From an uncultured Chlorobiaceae bacterium (GTDB taxonomy: Bacteria; Bacteroidota; Chlorobiia; Chlorobiales; Chlorobiaceae): 64,000 nucleotides of DNA. Position numbers and translations under genes: made by a program. The stretch spans positions 18,858 to 82,857 of the forward strand of contig CAIJGA010000034.1 in NCBI GenBank assembly GCA_903820085.1, read 5' to 3'. This document shows positions 17,181 to 26,466 of the stretch, piece by piece (within the stretch, counting starts at the first letter, position 1; each line of letters begins with the position of its first letter). A model generated the notes under the pieces. The model was given only the letters and a program-made list of their open reading frames with translations. It had not been told where the DNA came from and did no database searches.

Positions 17181-17735
17181 ATGACCGAAACCTTATCGAA
17201 CGACTCACTTGACCTTTTGGCTACAGCGCTTAAAAAAGCCAGACTGGAAAAAAAACTTTCAGTAGAAGAAGTAAGTCAGTTGACAAAGATTAAAAAGGAT
17301 TACCTGGAACAACTTGAGGACGGCAATTTCAGTTTTCTGCCAATCAGCTATGTATATGCATGTACCAAGACATACTTGAAAGAGATGGGACTTGACGGCA
17401 GCGAAATTCTTGAAAATTGCAAAAAAGATCTCCACATACCTGTACCTTACAACAAGGAAGAGATTGTCGAAACAGATTGCGGACATAACGAAAAGAACAA
17501 GCCGGTCGAAAAACACACCCACTACCTGCTGCTTATGACGTCCATCGTGCTTTTAGGCATTGGTCTCATTGCAGGTGTACTTATAGGCCTCAACGTCAGT
17601 TATAAAGGCCATAACACCGAACTGCCGGCTCCTCGCCTGTCGGTTTCAGCCGCAAGGCCATCGGTCAAGAAACCAGTCAAAACATCTGCAGCAATCCATC
17701 TCCCTGTTTCTGTCGTTGCTCCAGCGCAACGCTGA
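17181..17735 (+). CDS. RodZ-like membrane protein with N-terminal helix-turn-helix (copy 2)
   Basis: 184 residues from the ATG at 17181, chosen because it aligns with the paralogue start (MTETLSND against MTEPLSNN). A frame extension upstream to 17139 is probably not used. It has a RodZ-type helix-turn-helix at 18-75 (KLSVEEVSQLTKIKKDYLEQ), a basic linker, a membrane helix at about 113-135 (LLLMTSIVLLGIGLIAGVLI) and a Pro/Ser/Ala/Val tail without the RodZ beta domain. About 50% identical to the protein at 9458-10006 in the N-terminal part. Followed by a strong terminator. Confidence 0.72.
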   Translation: MTETLSNDSLDLLATALKKARLEKKLSVEEVSQLTKIKKDYLEQLEDGNFSFLPISYVYACTKTYLKEMGLDGSEILENCKKDLHIPVPYNKEEIVETDCGHNEKNKPVEKHTHYLLLMTSIVLLGIGLIAGVLIGLNVSYKGHNTELPAPRLSVSAARPSVKKPVKTSAAIHLPVSVVAPAQR

Positions 17736-17750
17736 GCTTCAGATTCCCCG

Positions 17751-17788
17751 GGAATAAGGCAATAGCCTGAAGAGCGTTGCCTTATTCC
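17751..17788. terminator. Bidirectional terminator between RodZ-like and repeat-protein genes
   Basis: GGAATAAGGCAA and TTGCCTTATTCC form a perfect 12-bp stem around a 14-nt loop. It lies 15 bp after the plus-strand gene and 17 bp from the stop of the convergent minus-strand gene. Confidence 0.72.
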
Positions 17789-17804
17789 TTTCGCGGAAAA
17801 GATT

Positions 17805-18857
17805 TTACAAAAAGCAGTTGCCTTTTACATTTAAAAGGGCCCGGACTTGTTCTTCACTTAAGGATTGCGAGTTCTTTCCGCAAATCCAGTCTCCGCCAAC
17901 TCTCTTCAAAGAACCCTCAACTGAGACCAGCTGGTTTTCTGAGCAATCAAAATTACCCTTGACCTTTTTCGGAGCGCCCTCAAGGGTTGCAAGCTGATTC
18001 CATGCACAGTCAAAATTACCCTTGACCTTTTCAGGTGCCCATTTGAGTGAAATCAGTTGATTATTTGAACAATTAAAAGCATCAACTCCCTGAGGAGCGC
18101 CTTTGAGAGAAGTCAATTGATTGCCTGAGCAATCAAATGTTCCTGTTTGCTTTGGAGCCCCTTTAAGGGAAGTCAGTTGATTGCCTGAGCAGTCGAAGCT
18201 GCCGTGCACTTCCCGAGGACCTCCTTTAAGCAAGGTCAACCGGTTTGCCGTACAAACGAAATCGCCCTTGATAGTATCGGGCATGCCTGCAAGTGATGAA
18301 AGTTGGTTGCAGGAACAATCAAAATCACCTTGGACCTTTTTTGGCGCACCTTGGAGTACCGTAAGCTGATTGTCACAACAAGTAAAATCACCGCCAACTA
18401 TCAACGGAGCACCATCAAGTGAAGTGAGCTGGTTGCCGGAACAGTTGAAATCTCCTTCTACTATCTCTGGACAGCTCGCAATGATGGTTGCGGTATCTGA
18501 AAGAATCTCACCATTTAACAAGGTCAACTGATTTCCGGCACAAGAAAAATCTCCCATAATAAAAGCCGGGCAACCCAAAAGAGAGATCAGTTGATTACCG
18601 GAACAGTCAAAATCACCTTTAACATCCTCAGGGCCACCTTCGAGTGTTGTCAACTTGTTCCCTGAGCAGTTGAAATCTCCTTTAATCTTTTTAGGGCCAC
18701 CCTCAAGTGTGGTGAGCTTGTTGCCTGAGCAGTTAAAATCTCCCTTTACTCTCTCCGGACATCCTTCAAGGGAGGTTAATCCCTTATTGGAACAATCGAT
18801 GTCACTTTTTCCATCAAGCTCCCCCATGACATCGGCAAACGTTACTTTCTTGACCAT
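17805..18857 (-). CDS. Leucine-rich-repeat-like protein with a cysteine in nearly every repeat (copy 1)
   Basis: 350 residues made of about 15 units of about 21 residues with consensus LTSLEGAPKKVKGDFDCSGNQ. The N-terminal cap is VTFADVMGELDGKSDIDCS and the C-terminal cap is GGDWICGKN, then SLSEEQVRALLNVKG. The Asn and Leu ladder resembles short bacterial (IpaH-like) leucine-rich repeats and should give a solenoid. The DCS motif would stack cysteines along one face. There is no signal peptide, so it is probably cytoplasmic, which is compatible with reduced thiols. Paralogue in opposite orientation at 23106-24269. Role unknown; binding of protein or metal is only a guess. Confidence 0.8.
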   Translation of the reverse strand: MVKKVTFADVMGELDGKSDIDCSNKGLTSLEGCPERVKGDFNCSGNKLTTLEGGPKKIKGDFNCSGNKLTTLEGGPEDVKGDFDCSGNQLISLLGCPAFIMGDFSCAGNQLTLLNGEILSDTATIIASCPEIVEGDFNCSGNQLTSLDGAPLIVGGDFTCCDNQLTVLQGAPKKVQGDFDCSCNQLSSLAGMPDTIKGDFVCTANRLTLLKGGPREVHGSFDCSGNQLTSLKGAPKQTGTFDCSGNQLTSLKGAPQGVDAFNCSNNQLISLKWAPEKVKGNFDCAWNQLATLEGAPKKVKGNFDCSENQLVSVEGSLKRVGGDWICGKNSQSLSEEQVRALLNVKGNCFL

Positions 18858-18974
18858 ATTATGTCTCCATTGAAAAACTAATTATCGAAATCAATAACGA
18901 ATGAATTTCCTGCAATTTTTTATTCGTTTTTAACTACTCGCGCCATTATGAATAATCGCCGGTCATCAGCCAAA

Positions 18975-19520
18975 TTACGGCAGAAGAACGGCGCATGAAA
19001 TAACCGTTGTCCACAGACCATTCTCACCCTCTGCTGTCGCAGTGATGTTGTATGAATTGATGATCTTGTGGCTCATTTTATAAATACCTTCACGTTCATC
19101 CCAATCCTTGTTGGGATCAAACTCAATACCGAGTGTGGTTGCAAGCATGGTTGCAGCCAGATCTTCAGCATATTCGCCGGACTGTTCTGCGGACTCCCCA
19201 TAAGGATGGTGTTCCGACAGATAGCCATACTGCGTATCGTCAGCAGGAATGGCGACGCCAACCGATGCAGCAATAAGGCGGTTGAACTCATTGGTTGAAT
19301 TGCGAGCCATGACCGCAAAGGTTATCTGCCCGGGAGAGAGCAGTTTTATGCCATCTTCAACGCTGATGCGCTCACAATGGGGAGGAAAAATACTTGAAAC
19401 CGTAACCAGATTGCATTTCTCGATTTTAGCCTCTCTCAGGGCAAGCTCGAATGATGAGAGATATTCCTTGTGGCGTCCAACACCTTTGGTGAAAAATACT
19501 TTCGATGGAACAAATGACAA
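18975..19520 (-). CDS. pdaD: Pyruvoyl-dependent arginine decarboxylase
   Basis: 181 residues from a TTG at 19520 with GGGAG 7 bp upstream. The family pattern is clear: [20 protein letters not shown], then the self-cleavage site in [11 protein letters not shown], where the second Ser becomes the pyruvoyl group, and [13 protein letters not shown]. The enzyme self-processes into two chains and converts arginine to agmatine, the first step of polyamine synthesis in organisms lacking PLP-type enzymes, including green sulfur bacteria. It stands alone. A frameshifted 5' remnant of a second copy, with the same TTG and ribosome site, lies at 11436-11560. Confidence 0.9.
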   Translation of the reverse strand: MSFVPSKVFFTKGVGRHKEYLSSFELALREAKIEKCNLVTVSSIFPPHCERISVEDGIKLLSPGQITFAVMARNSTNEFNRLIAASVGVAIPADDTQYGYLSEHHPYGESAEQSGEYAEDLAATMLATTLGIEFDPNKDWDEREGIYKMSHKIINSYNITATAEGENGLWTTVISCAVLLP

Positions 19521-19607
19521 TGCCGTGCTCCCTTGATAATTTCATTATTTTTACAAACGCTTACAGAAATTTGTAAAAAAAAAAATTCATAATCTAAAGC
19601 TTTATTT

Positions 19608-19773
19608 CAATAACCGCTGTAATTATGCGGTGTCGTCCAATCGGGAGTAAAAATTTGATTATCAAAACGAACTCTATGCGTGTTTCTCAATAAAAAGAAT
19701 TCAAACACGAATTTTTTCTTCCAATAACTGCAACGATTATACTTTACTGCTCAATCAGGAGGGAAGTTGATTG
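19608..19773. repeat. Degenerate 53-bp direct repeat downstream of ppk
   Basis: 19608-19660 and 19722-19773 align with about two thirds identity (shared CAATAAC, ATTAT, CAATC.GGAG, TGATT), 114 bp apart, in the gap between ppk and the decarboxylase gene. No gene or terminator was recognised here. Confidence 0.35.
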
Positions 19774-19779
19774 TTTATT

Positions 19780-21861
19780 TCACGGTGACATGACGTTTTT
19801 TTTCTGATCCAATCTGGTTAAAAAAAGCGTCTGACTGTTAACTTTCGGGTCCTCATTATTGATCTTCGAGTACGAAGCCTCAGCACTCATCTCCCAAGCC
19901 TTGACATTATCGCTCAGAATCAGATCAAGATGTGTTTTGACAATCCTGATTATCGCTTTATCAAACACTGGAAAAAGGGTCTCCACCCGATCATCGAGGT
20001 TTCGCGGCATGATATCGGCACTTCCAAGATAGAGTTCATCCTTTCCTCCATTATGGAAGTAGTAAGCTCTGCTGTGCTCCAAAAAACGACCGATAACACT
20101 GATGACCCTGATATGTTCACTGATTCCAGGAATACCTGGCTTCAGACAGCATATCCCGCGAATGATAAGATCAATCTTCACCCCTTCGCAGGATGCCCTG
20201 TAGAGAGCCCGAATGGTTTGGGCATCCACCAGGGAATTCATTTTCATAACGATTCTCCCCTTCATCTCCTTTCGGCTCCACTCGACCTCCCTTTCAATCA
20301 TCTCAATAATCCTTTTGCGGGTATTGATCGGCGAGACAAGAAGCTTTCTGTACTCCGTATGTTTTGAATAGCCCGTCAACGCATTGAAAAGTTCTGCAAC
20401 ATCATTGGCAAGCTGTTCGTTGGCAGTAAACAAGCTGTAATCAGTGTAAATCTTGCCGGTTGCCGGATTGTAGTTACCGGTACCAAGATGCAGATACCGT
20501 TTGAGCTTTTTTTGTTCACGACGCACAATCAGGGTAAGCTTTGCGTGGGTTTTCAGACCCGGCAGACCATAGGCTACGTGCGCCCCGACATCCTCAAGTG
20601 CCCGTGCCCAGATAATATTGTTTCCTTCGTCAAATCTTGCCTTGAGTTCAACCAGAACGGCAACCTGTTTGCCTGCTTCAGCAGCCATCATCAAGGCTTT
20701 GACTATAGGAGAGTTGCTGCCAACCCTGTAGAGCGTCTGCTTTATCGAAAGCACATCCGGATCAAGAGCGGCCTGGCTGATAAAATCGACAACAGGCTGA
20801 AAAGAGTCGTAAGGATGGTAGAGTAACCGATCTTTGACTCTTATAGCACTGAAAATATCGGTATCGAACTGCTCCTCGAAAGGCTTGAAGGGCACACATG
20901 GCTCATCCTTCAAATCAGATCGATCAATTTTCAAGAGCTCGATGAGAGAACCCAATCCAAAAGCCCCATCTATTTCATAGACGTTTCTTTCGGCAACACC
21001 AAGATTTTTCATGAGTAGTTTTCTCACCGACACCGGCATGGCGGTAGTAATGTCAAGACGGACAACCTTTCCGTAACGGCGTGAGCGAATTCCCTTTTCA
21101 ATAGTCTTGAGCAAATCTCCTGCTTCATCCTCCTCGATTTCAACATCAGCATCTCGGATCAATCTGAAAAGATGCGCCCTGGTGATCCTCATTTTGGGAA
21201 ACAACTGAGCCAGATTATTTTCAACCAGATCTTCGAGCCAGATAAAGCGGATGATCCCGTCATTATCATCAAAACCTCTGATTTCATCAAGCCGAAGCAG
21301 TCGCGGGAGAATGCCTGGAACTTTGACACGGGCAAACTTCAGTTCACTACGTTCATCGTCAGCTATTTCTATGGCGAGGTTCAACGAAAGGTTCGACATA
21401 AAAGGAAACGGATGACCGGTATCGAACGCCAGCGGGGTCAATACCGGATAGATCTCCTTGCGAAAATAGAGGCTCAGGGCTTTTTGATGCTTTGCAGATA
21501 AATCTGAAACCCGAACAAACTCAACGCCCTCCAACTTAAGTGCAGGCACCAGGTCAAGATAAAAACACTTGTTCCGCTGACTAAGCTGCAGCAAGACCAT
21601 CGTTCTGATTTTTTCAAGCTGCTCGGAAGGGGTATGGCCATCAATAGTCCGATCCACGATCCCTGCTTCAAACTGATCTTCAATACCGGCAACCCGAATC
21701 ATGAAATATTCATCAAGGTTTGAACTGAAAATCGAGATGAATTTTACTCTTTCCAAAAGCGGATGAGCCTGTGTATCGAGGGCTTCTTCGAGCACACGCT
21801 GATTGAAACAGAGCCAACTCAACTCCCTGTTGACATAATGGGAGGTATCAGTAAAACACAT
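19780..21861 (-). CDS. ppk: Polyphosphate kinase 1
   Basis: About 693 residues from the ATG at 21861 (a TTG three codons earlier is possible). The N-terminal domain starts [33 protein letters not shown] follows; the catalytic histidine region is [11 protein letters not shown], with the second histidine in [20 protein letters not shown], the phospholipase-D-like motif of Ppk1. The enzyme reversibly transfers ATP gamma-phosphate to long polyphosphate chains at the membrane. It lies 53 bp downstream of the second phoU on the same strand, so phoU2-ppk is a probable operon, preceded by a Pho-box-like repeat at 22795. Confidence 0.96.
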   Translation of the reverse strand: MCFTDTSHYVNRELSWLCFNQRVLEEALDTQAHPLLERVKFISIFSSNLDEYFMIRVAGIEDQFEAGIVDRTIDGHTPSEQLEKIRTMVLLQLSQRNKCFYLDLVPALKLEGVEFVRVSDLSAKHQKALSLYFRKEIYPVLTPLAFDTGHPFPFMSNLSLNLAIEIADDERSELKFARVKVPGILPRLLRLDEIRGFDDNDGIIRFIWLEDLVENNLAQLFPKMRITRAHLFRLIRDADVEIEEDEAGDLLKTIEKGIRSRRYGKVVRLDITTAMPVSVRKLLMKNLGVAERNVYEIDGAFGLGSLIELLKIDRSDLKDEPCVPFKPFEEQFDTDIFSAIRVKDRLLYHPYDSFQPVVDFISQAALDPDVLSIKQTLYRVGSNSPIVKALMMAAEAGKQVAVLVELKARFDEGNNIIWARALEDVGAHVAYGLPGLKTHAKLTLIVRREQKKLKRYLHLGTGNYNPATGKIYTDYSLFTANEQLANDVAELFNALTGYSKHTEYRKLLVSPINTRKRIIEMIEREVEWSRKEMKGRIVMKMNSLVDAQTIRALYRASCEGVKIDLIIRGICCLKPGIPGISEHIRVISVIGRFLEHSRAYYFHNGGKDELYLGSADIMPRNLDDRVETLFPVFDKAIIRIVKTHLDLILSDNVKAWEMSAEASYSKINNEDPKVNSQTLFLTRLDQKKNVMSP

Positions 21862-21914
21862 CAACAACAATATTTATGGTTTAACCCTGACGGTATAGAA
21901 AAATTATCCGGCAG

Positions 21915-22601
21915 TCACTTCCTTGAAAAGTCTATAAGATTTTCATAGGACCATTCGCTATGCCGCACAATTTCTCCAGTTACAAGAAAAATAACATCAT
22001 TGGCTATACGACTTGCGTGATCAGCTATACGTTCGATATATCTCGATATACTTAAAGCCGCTATAAGCTCATTACTATCCGAATCCGGATTTTTCATGAG
22101 CAAGGCAACCCTGTTGAATACCTTCCGGTGTATGGCATCAATTAGTTCATCCATAACACCTATTCGGCCGGCAAGAAAGCGATCTGCAGCAACAAATGCC
22201 GCAATAGACTGTTTAACCATTTCGCCGGCTTGTATCCCCATATTATCGAATTCAAGCAACTCAAGCATTTCAGGGGTGATTTCCGCAATACGCTCAATAA
22301 GGTGAACCGCCAGATCGCCGATACGCTCAAGATGATCATTGATCTTTATGATGGTAACAATAGTGCGCAGGTCTCTTGCTACAGGCTGCTGGAGAGCAAG
22401 AAATGCCAGACATCGCTCTTCGAGATTGATCTCGGCCACGTCAATTTCACTGTCAACTATCCTGATCTGCCGCGCACTCTGTTCGTCCTGATGTTTCACC
22501 GCATGAAGAGCATTGAATAAATTACCTATTACCTTGTCAGAGAGTTGAACAAGTACCTGTGAGAGTTCTTTGATAAGCTCATGGACTGGACGTTCTGCCA
22601 T
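21915..22601 (-). CDS. phoU: PhoU paralogue 2, next to ppk
   Basis: 228 residues, complete. Two PhoU helical repeats, with DLRTIVTIIKINDHLERIGD in the first and AALSISRYIERIADHASRIA in the second (metal-binding E/D clusters). The N-terminal half is nearly identical to the phoU at 1-520. The 18 bp TTTCGTTAGCTGAATCTT just upstream (22615-22632) equals the last codons and stop of pstB at 534-551, so this copy arose by duplication of the pst operon end. Coupled to ppk, it may tune polyphosphate synthesis rather than Pst transport. Confidence 0.93.
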   Translation of the reverse strand: MAERPVHELIKELSQVLVQLSDKVIGNLFNALHAVKHQDEQSARQIRIVDSEIDVAEINLEERCLAFLALQQPVARDLRTIVTIIKINDHLERIGDLAVHLIERIAEITPEMLELLEFDNMGIQAGEMVKQSIAAFVAADRFLAGRIGVMDELIDAIHRKVFNRVALLMKNPDSDSNELIAALSISRYIERIADHASRIANDVIFLVTGEIVRHSEWSYENLIDFSRK

Positions 22602-22614
22602 AATCGTGTAATGG

Positions 22615-22632
22615 TTTCGTTAGCTGAATCTT
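22615..22632 (-). repeat. Fossil of the pstB 3' end upstream of phoU2
   Basis: 18 identical bases shared with 534-551, which in the pst operon encode the last residues RFS and the stop of pstB plus the following bases. They lie at nearly the same distance from the phoU start in both places (about 13-14 bp). Confidence 0.8.
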
Positions 22633-22794
22633 CTGACAATTGCACAACAATCCATTTTCGACCATAACACCAAATACCGAAATATATTTTATCTTTCAGG
22701 CAATCAACAAATTACCTGCCTGCAAAACTCCCTGTTTAATTAAAAATTAACGTAAACAATCTATAGGCTTTGATGTTGGAAAGCAACAAATCCA

Positions 22795-22811
22795 TGTTAC
22801 AAGTTTGAAAA
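22795..22811. promoter_or_regulatory. Pho-box-like repeat upstream of phoU2-ppk
   Basis: TGTTAC-AAGTT-TGAAAA, almost identical to the site at 4093 (TGTTACAAGTATGAAAC). It lies about 195 bp upstream of the phoU2 start, in a 504-bp AT-rich gap (22602-23105) in which I see no other feature. Confidence 0.55.
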
Positions 22812-23105
22812 CAAATCCAAGGTACTGGCGAAAAGATGGTCTGAAAAAAGCAGGTTTAATTTTAAAAATAAAATTTTTAGACTAAAGATAAACTGTTTAT
22901 ATAAATCAACTTAAATTGCAATACGTTAGCCGTTTTATTTGCAGAAACAACTTTCAATAAAATAAACGTCTTTATTAATAAATCTTCTGACTCTCTTTAG
23001 GATTTCCTGAAAAAAGGCACCTGATTGGATATTTTTTTAATTTGAGTTATATAGCAGTACTGATTATGCTTTTCATATCTATCATTTATTTCCAAAGATT
23101 AAAAA

Positions 23106-24269
23106 ATGACTGCAAACGTAACAAAAATAACATTCGGCGATATTATGGGCAATCTTGACGGGAAAGGCGATATAGATTGTTCAAATATGGGACTAACCTC
23201 ACTTGAGGGTTGTCCCGGAATAGTAGCAGGGAATTTCAATTGTTCAGGAAACCATCTGACCACACTTGAGGGCGGCCCTCACAACATTGGTGGTGATTTT
23301 TCTTGCTCAAATAACCAGTTGACAACACTCGAAGGTGGCCCTGATGAAGTTCTATTGGATTTCGATTGTTCGCACAATCAACTGACCTCACTCGAAGGAG
23401 CTCCAAAAAAGGTGAACGGTAATTTCGACTGTGCAGGAAACCAGCTCACGACACTCCATGGTTATCTAAAAAAAGTTGGCGGTGATTTTTCGTGCTCAGA
23501 TAACCTGTTGACGTCACTCAAAGGAGCACCTCGTAAAGTTGGCGGTGATTTTTCCTGTTCGGATAACCAGTTGACAACTCTTGAGGGCGCTCCTCAAGCC
23601 GTTGGTGATTTTGACTGCTCACACAATCATTTGACATCACTCGATGGAAGCCCGGATGAAGCTCATGGGGATTTCGATTGCTCGCACAATCAACTGACCT
23701 CACTCACAGGAGCTCCCATTTTTATTATTGGCAACTTTTTTTGTGTAGGAAACCCGCTGAAATCCCTCAAGGGTGGGCCGAATTTTGTTTATGGCAACTT
23801 TGACTGTTCAAACCATAAGCTTGTTTCGCTTAAGGGTGCACCAAAAGAAGTTGAGGGAAATTTCAATTGCTCAGGGAACCAACTGACCTCACTTGCAGGT
23901 ACGCCTCAGTATGTTCAGGATTTTGATTGTTCCGGCAATCAGTTGATAACGCTCGAAGGCGCACCTCAAAAAGTCAGTGGGAATTTCTCTTGTTCAGATA
24001 ACCGGTTGACGTCGCTCAAAGGTGCCACCAAAAAGGTCAAAGGTTATTTTAATTGTTCGCATAACCAGTTAACCTCTCTTGATTGGGCGCCTAAAAAAGT
24101 CAAGGGGGATTTTGATTGTTCAGAAAACCAGCTCACTTCTCTCAATGGTACGATCAAGAAGGTTGGCGGCGATTTTATTTGCGGAGGTAATGCTGCCGCC
24201 TTCAATGAAGAACAAGCTCGGACAGCATGTTCAATCAAAGGGAATTATATCAACAGAGCAAATCAATAG
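23106..24269 (+). CDS. Leucine-rich-repeat-like protein with a cysteine in nearly every repeat (copy 2)
   Basis: 387 residues, about 16 repeats of about 21 residues (LTSLEGAPKKVNGNFDCAGN type). The caps match the protein at 17805-18857: ITFGDIMGNLDGKGDIDCSN at the start and GGDFICGGN with an EEQARTACSIKGN tail. Repeats end in CSxNQ or CSGNQ with conserved Asn. No signal peptide. It is in opposite orientation to its paralogue, 4.2 kb away, with pdaD, ppk and phoU2 between. The convergent DUF2934-like gene is separated from it by a strong hairpin terminator. Function unknown. Confidence 0.8.
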   Translation: MTANVTKITFGDIMGNLDGKGDIDCSNMGLTSLEGCPGIVAGNFNCSGNHLTTLEGGPHNIGGDFSCSNNQLTTLEGGPDEVLLDFDCSHNQLTSLEGAPKKVNGNFDCAGNQLTTLHGYLKKVGGDFSCSDNLLTSLKGAPRKVGGDFSCSDNQLTTLEGAPQAVGDFDCSHNHLTSLDGSPDEAHGDFDCSHNQLTSLTGAPIFIIGNFFCVGNPLKSLKGGPNFVYGNFDCSNHKLVSLKGAPKEVEGNFNCSGNQLTSLAGTPQYVQDFDCSGNQLITLEGAPQKVSGNFSCSDNRLTSLKGATKKVKGYFNCSHNQLTSLDWAPKKVKGDFDCSENQLTSLNGTIKKVGGDFICGGNAAAFNEEQARTACSIKGNYINRANQ

Positions 24270-24331
24270 CCTCGAAATGATCTTCGTCACAAGGCAGGTC
24301 TCAAGTTCAGTCGGCCCGGTGAAGCAGCTTT

Positions 24332-24382
24332 AACCAATGCGAAAAGGCCATTCCCTGAAAGAATGGCCTTTTCGCATTGGTT
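24332..24382. terminator. Bidirectional terminator, 22-bp perfect stem
   Basis: The arm 24332-24353 and its exact reverse complement at 24361-24382 are separated by a 7-nt loop (CCTGAAA). The arm contains AAAAGG, so a T-rich stretch is present on either strand. It lies between the convergent repeat-protein gene and DUF2934-like gene. Confidence 0.8.
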
Positions 24383-24399
24383 AAGTGGCAATGCAGACT

Positions 24400-24555
24400 T
24401 CAGTTGTCAAGCGACTCTTCCGCTTCCAGCCAATCTTCAACATCAGATCCATGGTTCTCACCTTTCTCTTTCCAGAGATAGTAGGCCGTAAGCTTGATCT
24501 CTTCCTCACGCCATTCCGGATTCGTTACCATTGTTTCATCGGTATTGTTTGTCAT
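24400..24555 (-). CDS. Small DUF2934-like protein
   Basis: 51 residues from the ATG at 24555. Core EEEIKLTAYYLWKEKGENHG, then SDVEDWLEAEESL, the DUF2934 pattern (acidic start, AYxLWxxxG, then DWLxAExxL). Soluble, likely a short helical protein. A homologous head, fused to phosphoesterase sequence, occurs at 8380-8604, and the two share upstream DNA too. Function unknown; the family is widespread beside stress and accessory genes. Confidence 0.72.
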   Translation of the reverse strand: MTNNTDETMVTNPEWREEEIKLTAYYLWKEKGENHGSDVEDWLEAEESLDN

Positions 24556-24696
24556 GAGAGTTATTGTTTGAGGTTAGGGGTAATCATCTTAAGGAGGTCA
24601 TCGTGCGCATAAAAAACGGCTCGACAAGCGCATCTCTACTTCTTTTTTACTACAGCAAAGTCTACCGATTTCTGACAGACCGGACAAGAGTGACAT

Positions 24697-24713
24697 TGTT
24701 ACAATGATGAAAA
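24697..24713. promoter_or_regulatory. Pho-box-like repeat upstream of the CHAD-ParA operon
   Basis: TGTTAC-AATGA-TGAAAA, same layout as the sites at 4093 and 22795. About 180 bp upstream of the CHAD gene start and 140 bp upstream of the divergent DUF2934-like gene. Confidence 0.5.
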
Positions 24714-24891
24714 TTTCTCGGCGTATTTTCGTGAACAGTTTAAACAAAAGAAATATACAATGGATTGATAAATCACTTGAATGGGTTTCGGGAATAGCCT
24801 TGATTGATATATTTTACGTAGACTATTTTATTGTTGATAACGCCTGAATTTGCCGTCAGTAGGGTTTTTATATTTTAACGGAAGACACAGG

Positions 24892-26466
24892 ATGCTCTCC
24901 ACACCGAAAACGGTATACCTCAAATTGATTCAGGCTGCATGCAATGAGTCACTGCCTGAACAAATTCTTTCTTCCGGATGGCAACTCAAGGCCAGTTCAT
25001 CATGGATAGAACGTCGTGAGTTTTACGATACGTTCGAGTGGCAGGCTTTTGAAAAAGAGGTTGTCATTGTAAAGAAAAAGAGAACCCTGTTTCTTGCTGA
25101 TCTCAACACCGGGGACGAAAAAGCCTCACTCCCATTCCACGGAAGTCCTTGCTCTTTTTTCTCTGACACCCTTCCTTCCTGCAGTCTTAAAACAGAGCTC
25201 TCTTCATTGAGTGATATCAGGGCATTCATAAAACTCTGTTCCATTGATGCGATCATCACGTCGTACCGCATTCTTGACGATAACGAAAAGACAATCGCCA
25301 TTCTGACCTCGGAATCATTATACCTTGCCGGCAGAGAGAATCCGGAAACCTTCGCACATCTTTTTTCTCTTTCACCGTTCAAGGGATATGAAGATGATAT
25401 GGAACTGATCAAGAAGTCATTATTGTGTAACGATGACAACGTTTGCAGCATCGTGGATTTCAGGGAGCTTTTTAAGCTCATCATGAATGCTGCCGGCAGG
25501 AACACTCAGGATTACTCGTCAAAAATCCAGCTTGAGCTTGATGCTAATGCTCCGGTTCATGATAGCGCGCGACGGTTGCTTCAATTCACTTTTTCCGTCA
25601 TGCGTGCCAATGAGGAGGGGATTAAAAAGAACATTGATTCCGAATTTCTGCACGACTATCGTGTCGCCATTCGCCGCACCCGTTCAATTCTCAAACAGCT
25701 CAAAGGGGTCTTTGACGCCGAGGAGAGCACCTATTATCTCAATCTGTTCAGGGATCTGGGCAAACGAACCAATGAATTGCGTGACCGGGATGTCTATCTT
25801 CTCCGGCAGGCAACCTATTTCCACTATCTTCCCCCGTTTCTCCAGCCATCACTTAAGCTTTTTTTCAACGAGATGGCGGTATCTCGCAAGAGGCTGCACA
25901 AGCAGTTCTGCCGCTATCTTGCATCCAGTCAGTACCAGGCTTTTCTTGAAGAGTGGGATGCCTTCGCAACAGAGCAGTCAATTCCTCATCCCGAACTCTC
26001 CCCAAACGCCTCCCTCTCCACCAGGGATATGGCTTTGAATACCATAAATAAAGCCTGGAAAAAAGTTATCCGACACGGTCGTCAAGTCAGCCACGAAACA
26101 ACTGACCGCGAGCTTCATGCTCTTCGTATTGACTGCAAGAAACTCCGCTATCTGCTTGAATTCTTCTCCTCGATCTTTCCTCAAAAATCGGTCGCTCCGG
26201 TTATCAGGCAATTGAAAGAGCTTCAGGAAAATCTCGGTGACTTTGTTGATTTTTCGGTCCAATTGCACTTTCTTCATGAACGCCTGACAGCAATAACACC
26301 CGGCAAAGAAGAAAACCTGCTTGCCGCATCAATGGGCGGGCTTATGGCAACCCTTTTTCAAAAACAGGAAAAGGCACGCCGTACATTCCACAAAACCTTT
26401 TCGACATTTGACGACAAGAAAACCAGTCAACTGTTTCACGATCTTCTGACAAGCATTATACAATGA
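24892..26466 (+). CDS. CHAD-domain protein (polyphosphate-binding), CYTH-like N-terminus
   Basis: 524 residues from the ATG at 24892, chosen for the GGAAG site 8 bp upstream. The N-terminal about 200 residues are CYTH-like in position but lack a clear ExExK signature; [16 protein letters not shown] may be its remnant. The C-terminal about 300 residues are a CHAD helical domain with the conserved basic motifs [19 protein letters not shown] (here [20 protein letters not shown]) and [23 protein letters not shown] proteins bind polyphosphate and localise to its granules. The next gene, a ParA ATPase, overlaps it by 4 bp; ppk and phoA are nearby. Confidence 0.85.
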   Translation: MLSTPKTVYLKLIQAACNESLPEQILSSGWQLKASSSWIERREFYDTFEWQAFEKEVVIVKKKRTLFLADLNTGDEKASLPFHGSPCSFFSDTLPSCSLKTELSSLSDIRAFIKLCSIDAIITSYRILDDNEKTIAILTSESLYLAGRENPETFAHLFSLSPFKGYEDDMELIKKSLLCNDDNVCSIVDFRELFKLIMNAAGRNTQDYSSKIQLELDANAPVHDSARRLLQFTFSVMRANEEGIKKNIDSEFLHDYRVAIRRTRSILKQLKGVFDAEESTYYLNLFRDLGKRTNELRDRDVYLLRQATYFHYLPPFLQPSLKLFFNEMAVSRKRLHKQFCRYLASSQYQAFLEEWDAFATEQSIPHPELSPNASLSTRDMALNTINKAWKKVIRHGRQVSHETTDRELHALRIDCKKLRYLLEFFSSIFPQKSVAPVIRQLKELQENLGDFVDFSVQLHFLHERLTAITPGKEENLLAASMGGLMATLFQKQEKARRTFHKTFSTFDDKKTSQLFHDLLTSIIQ

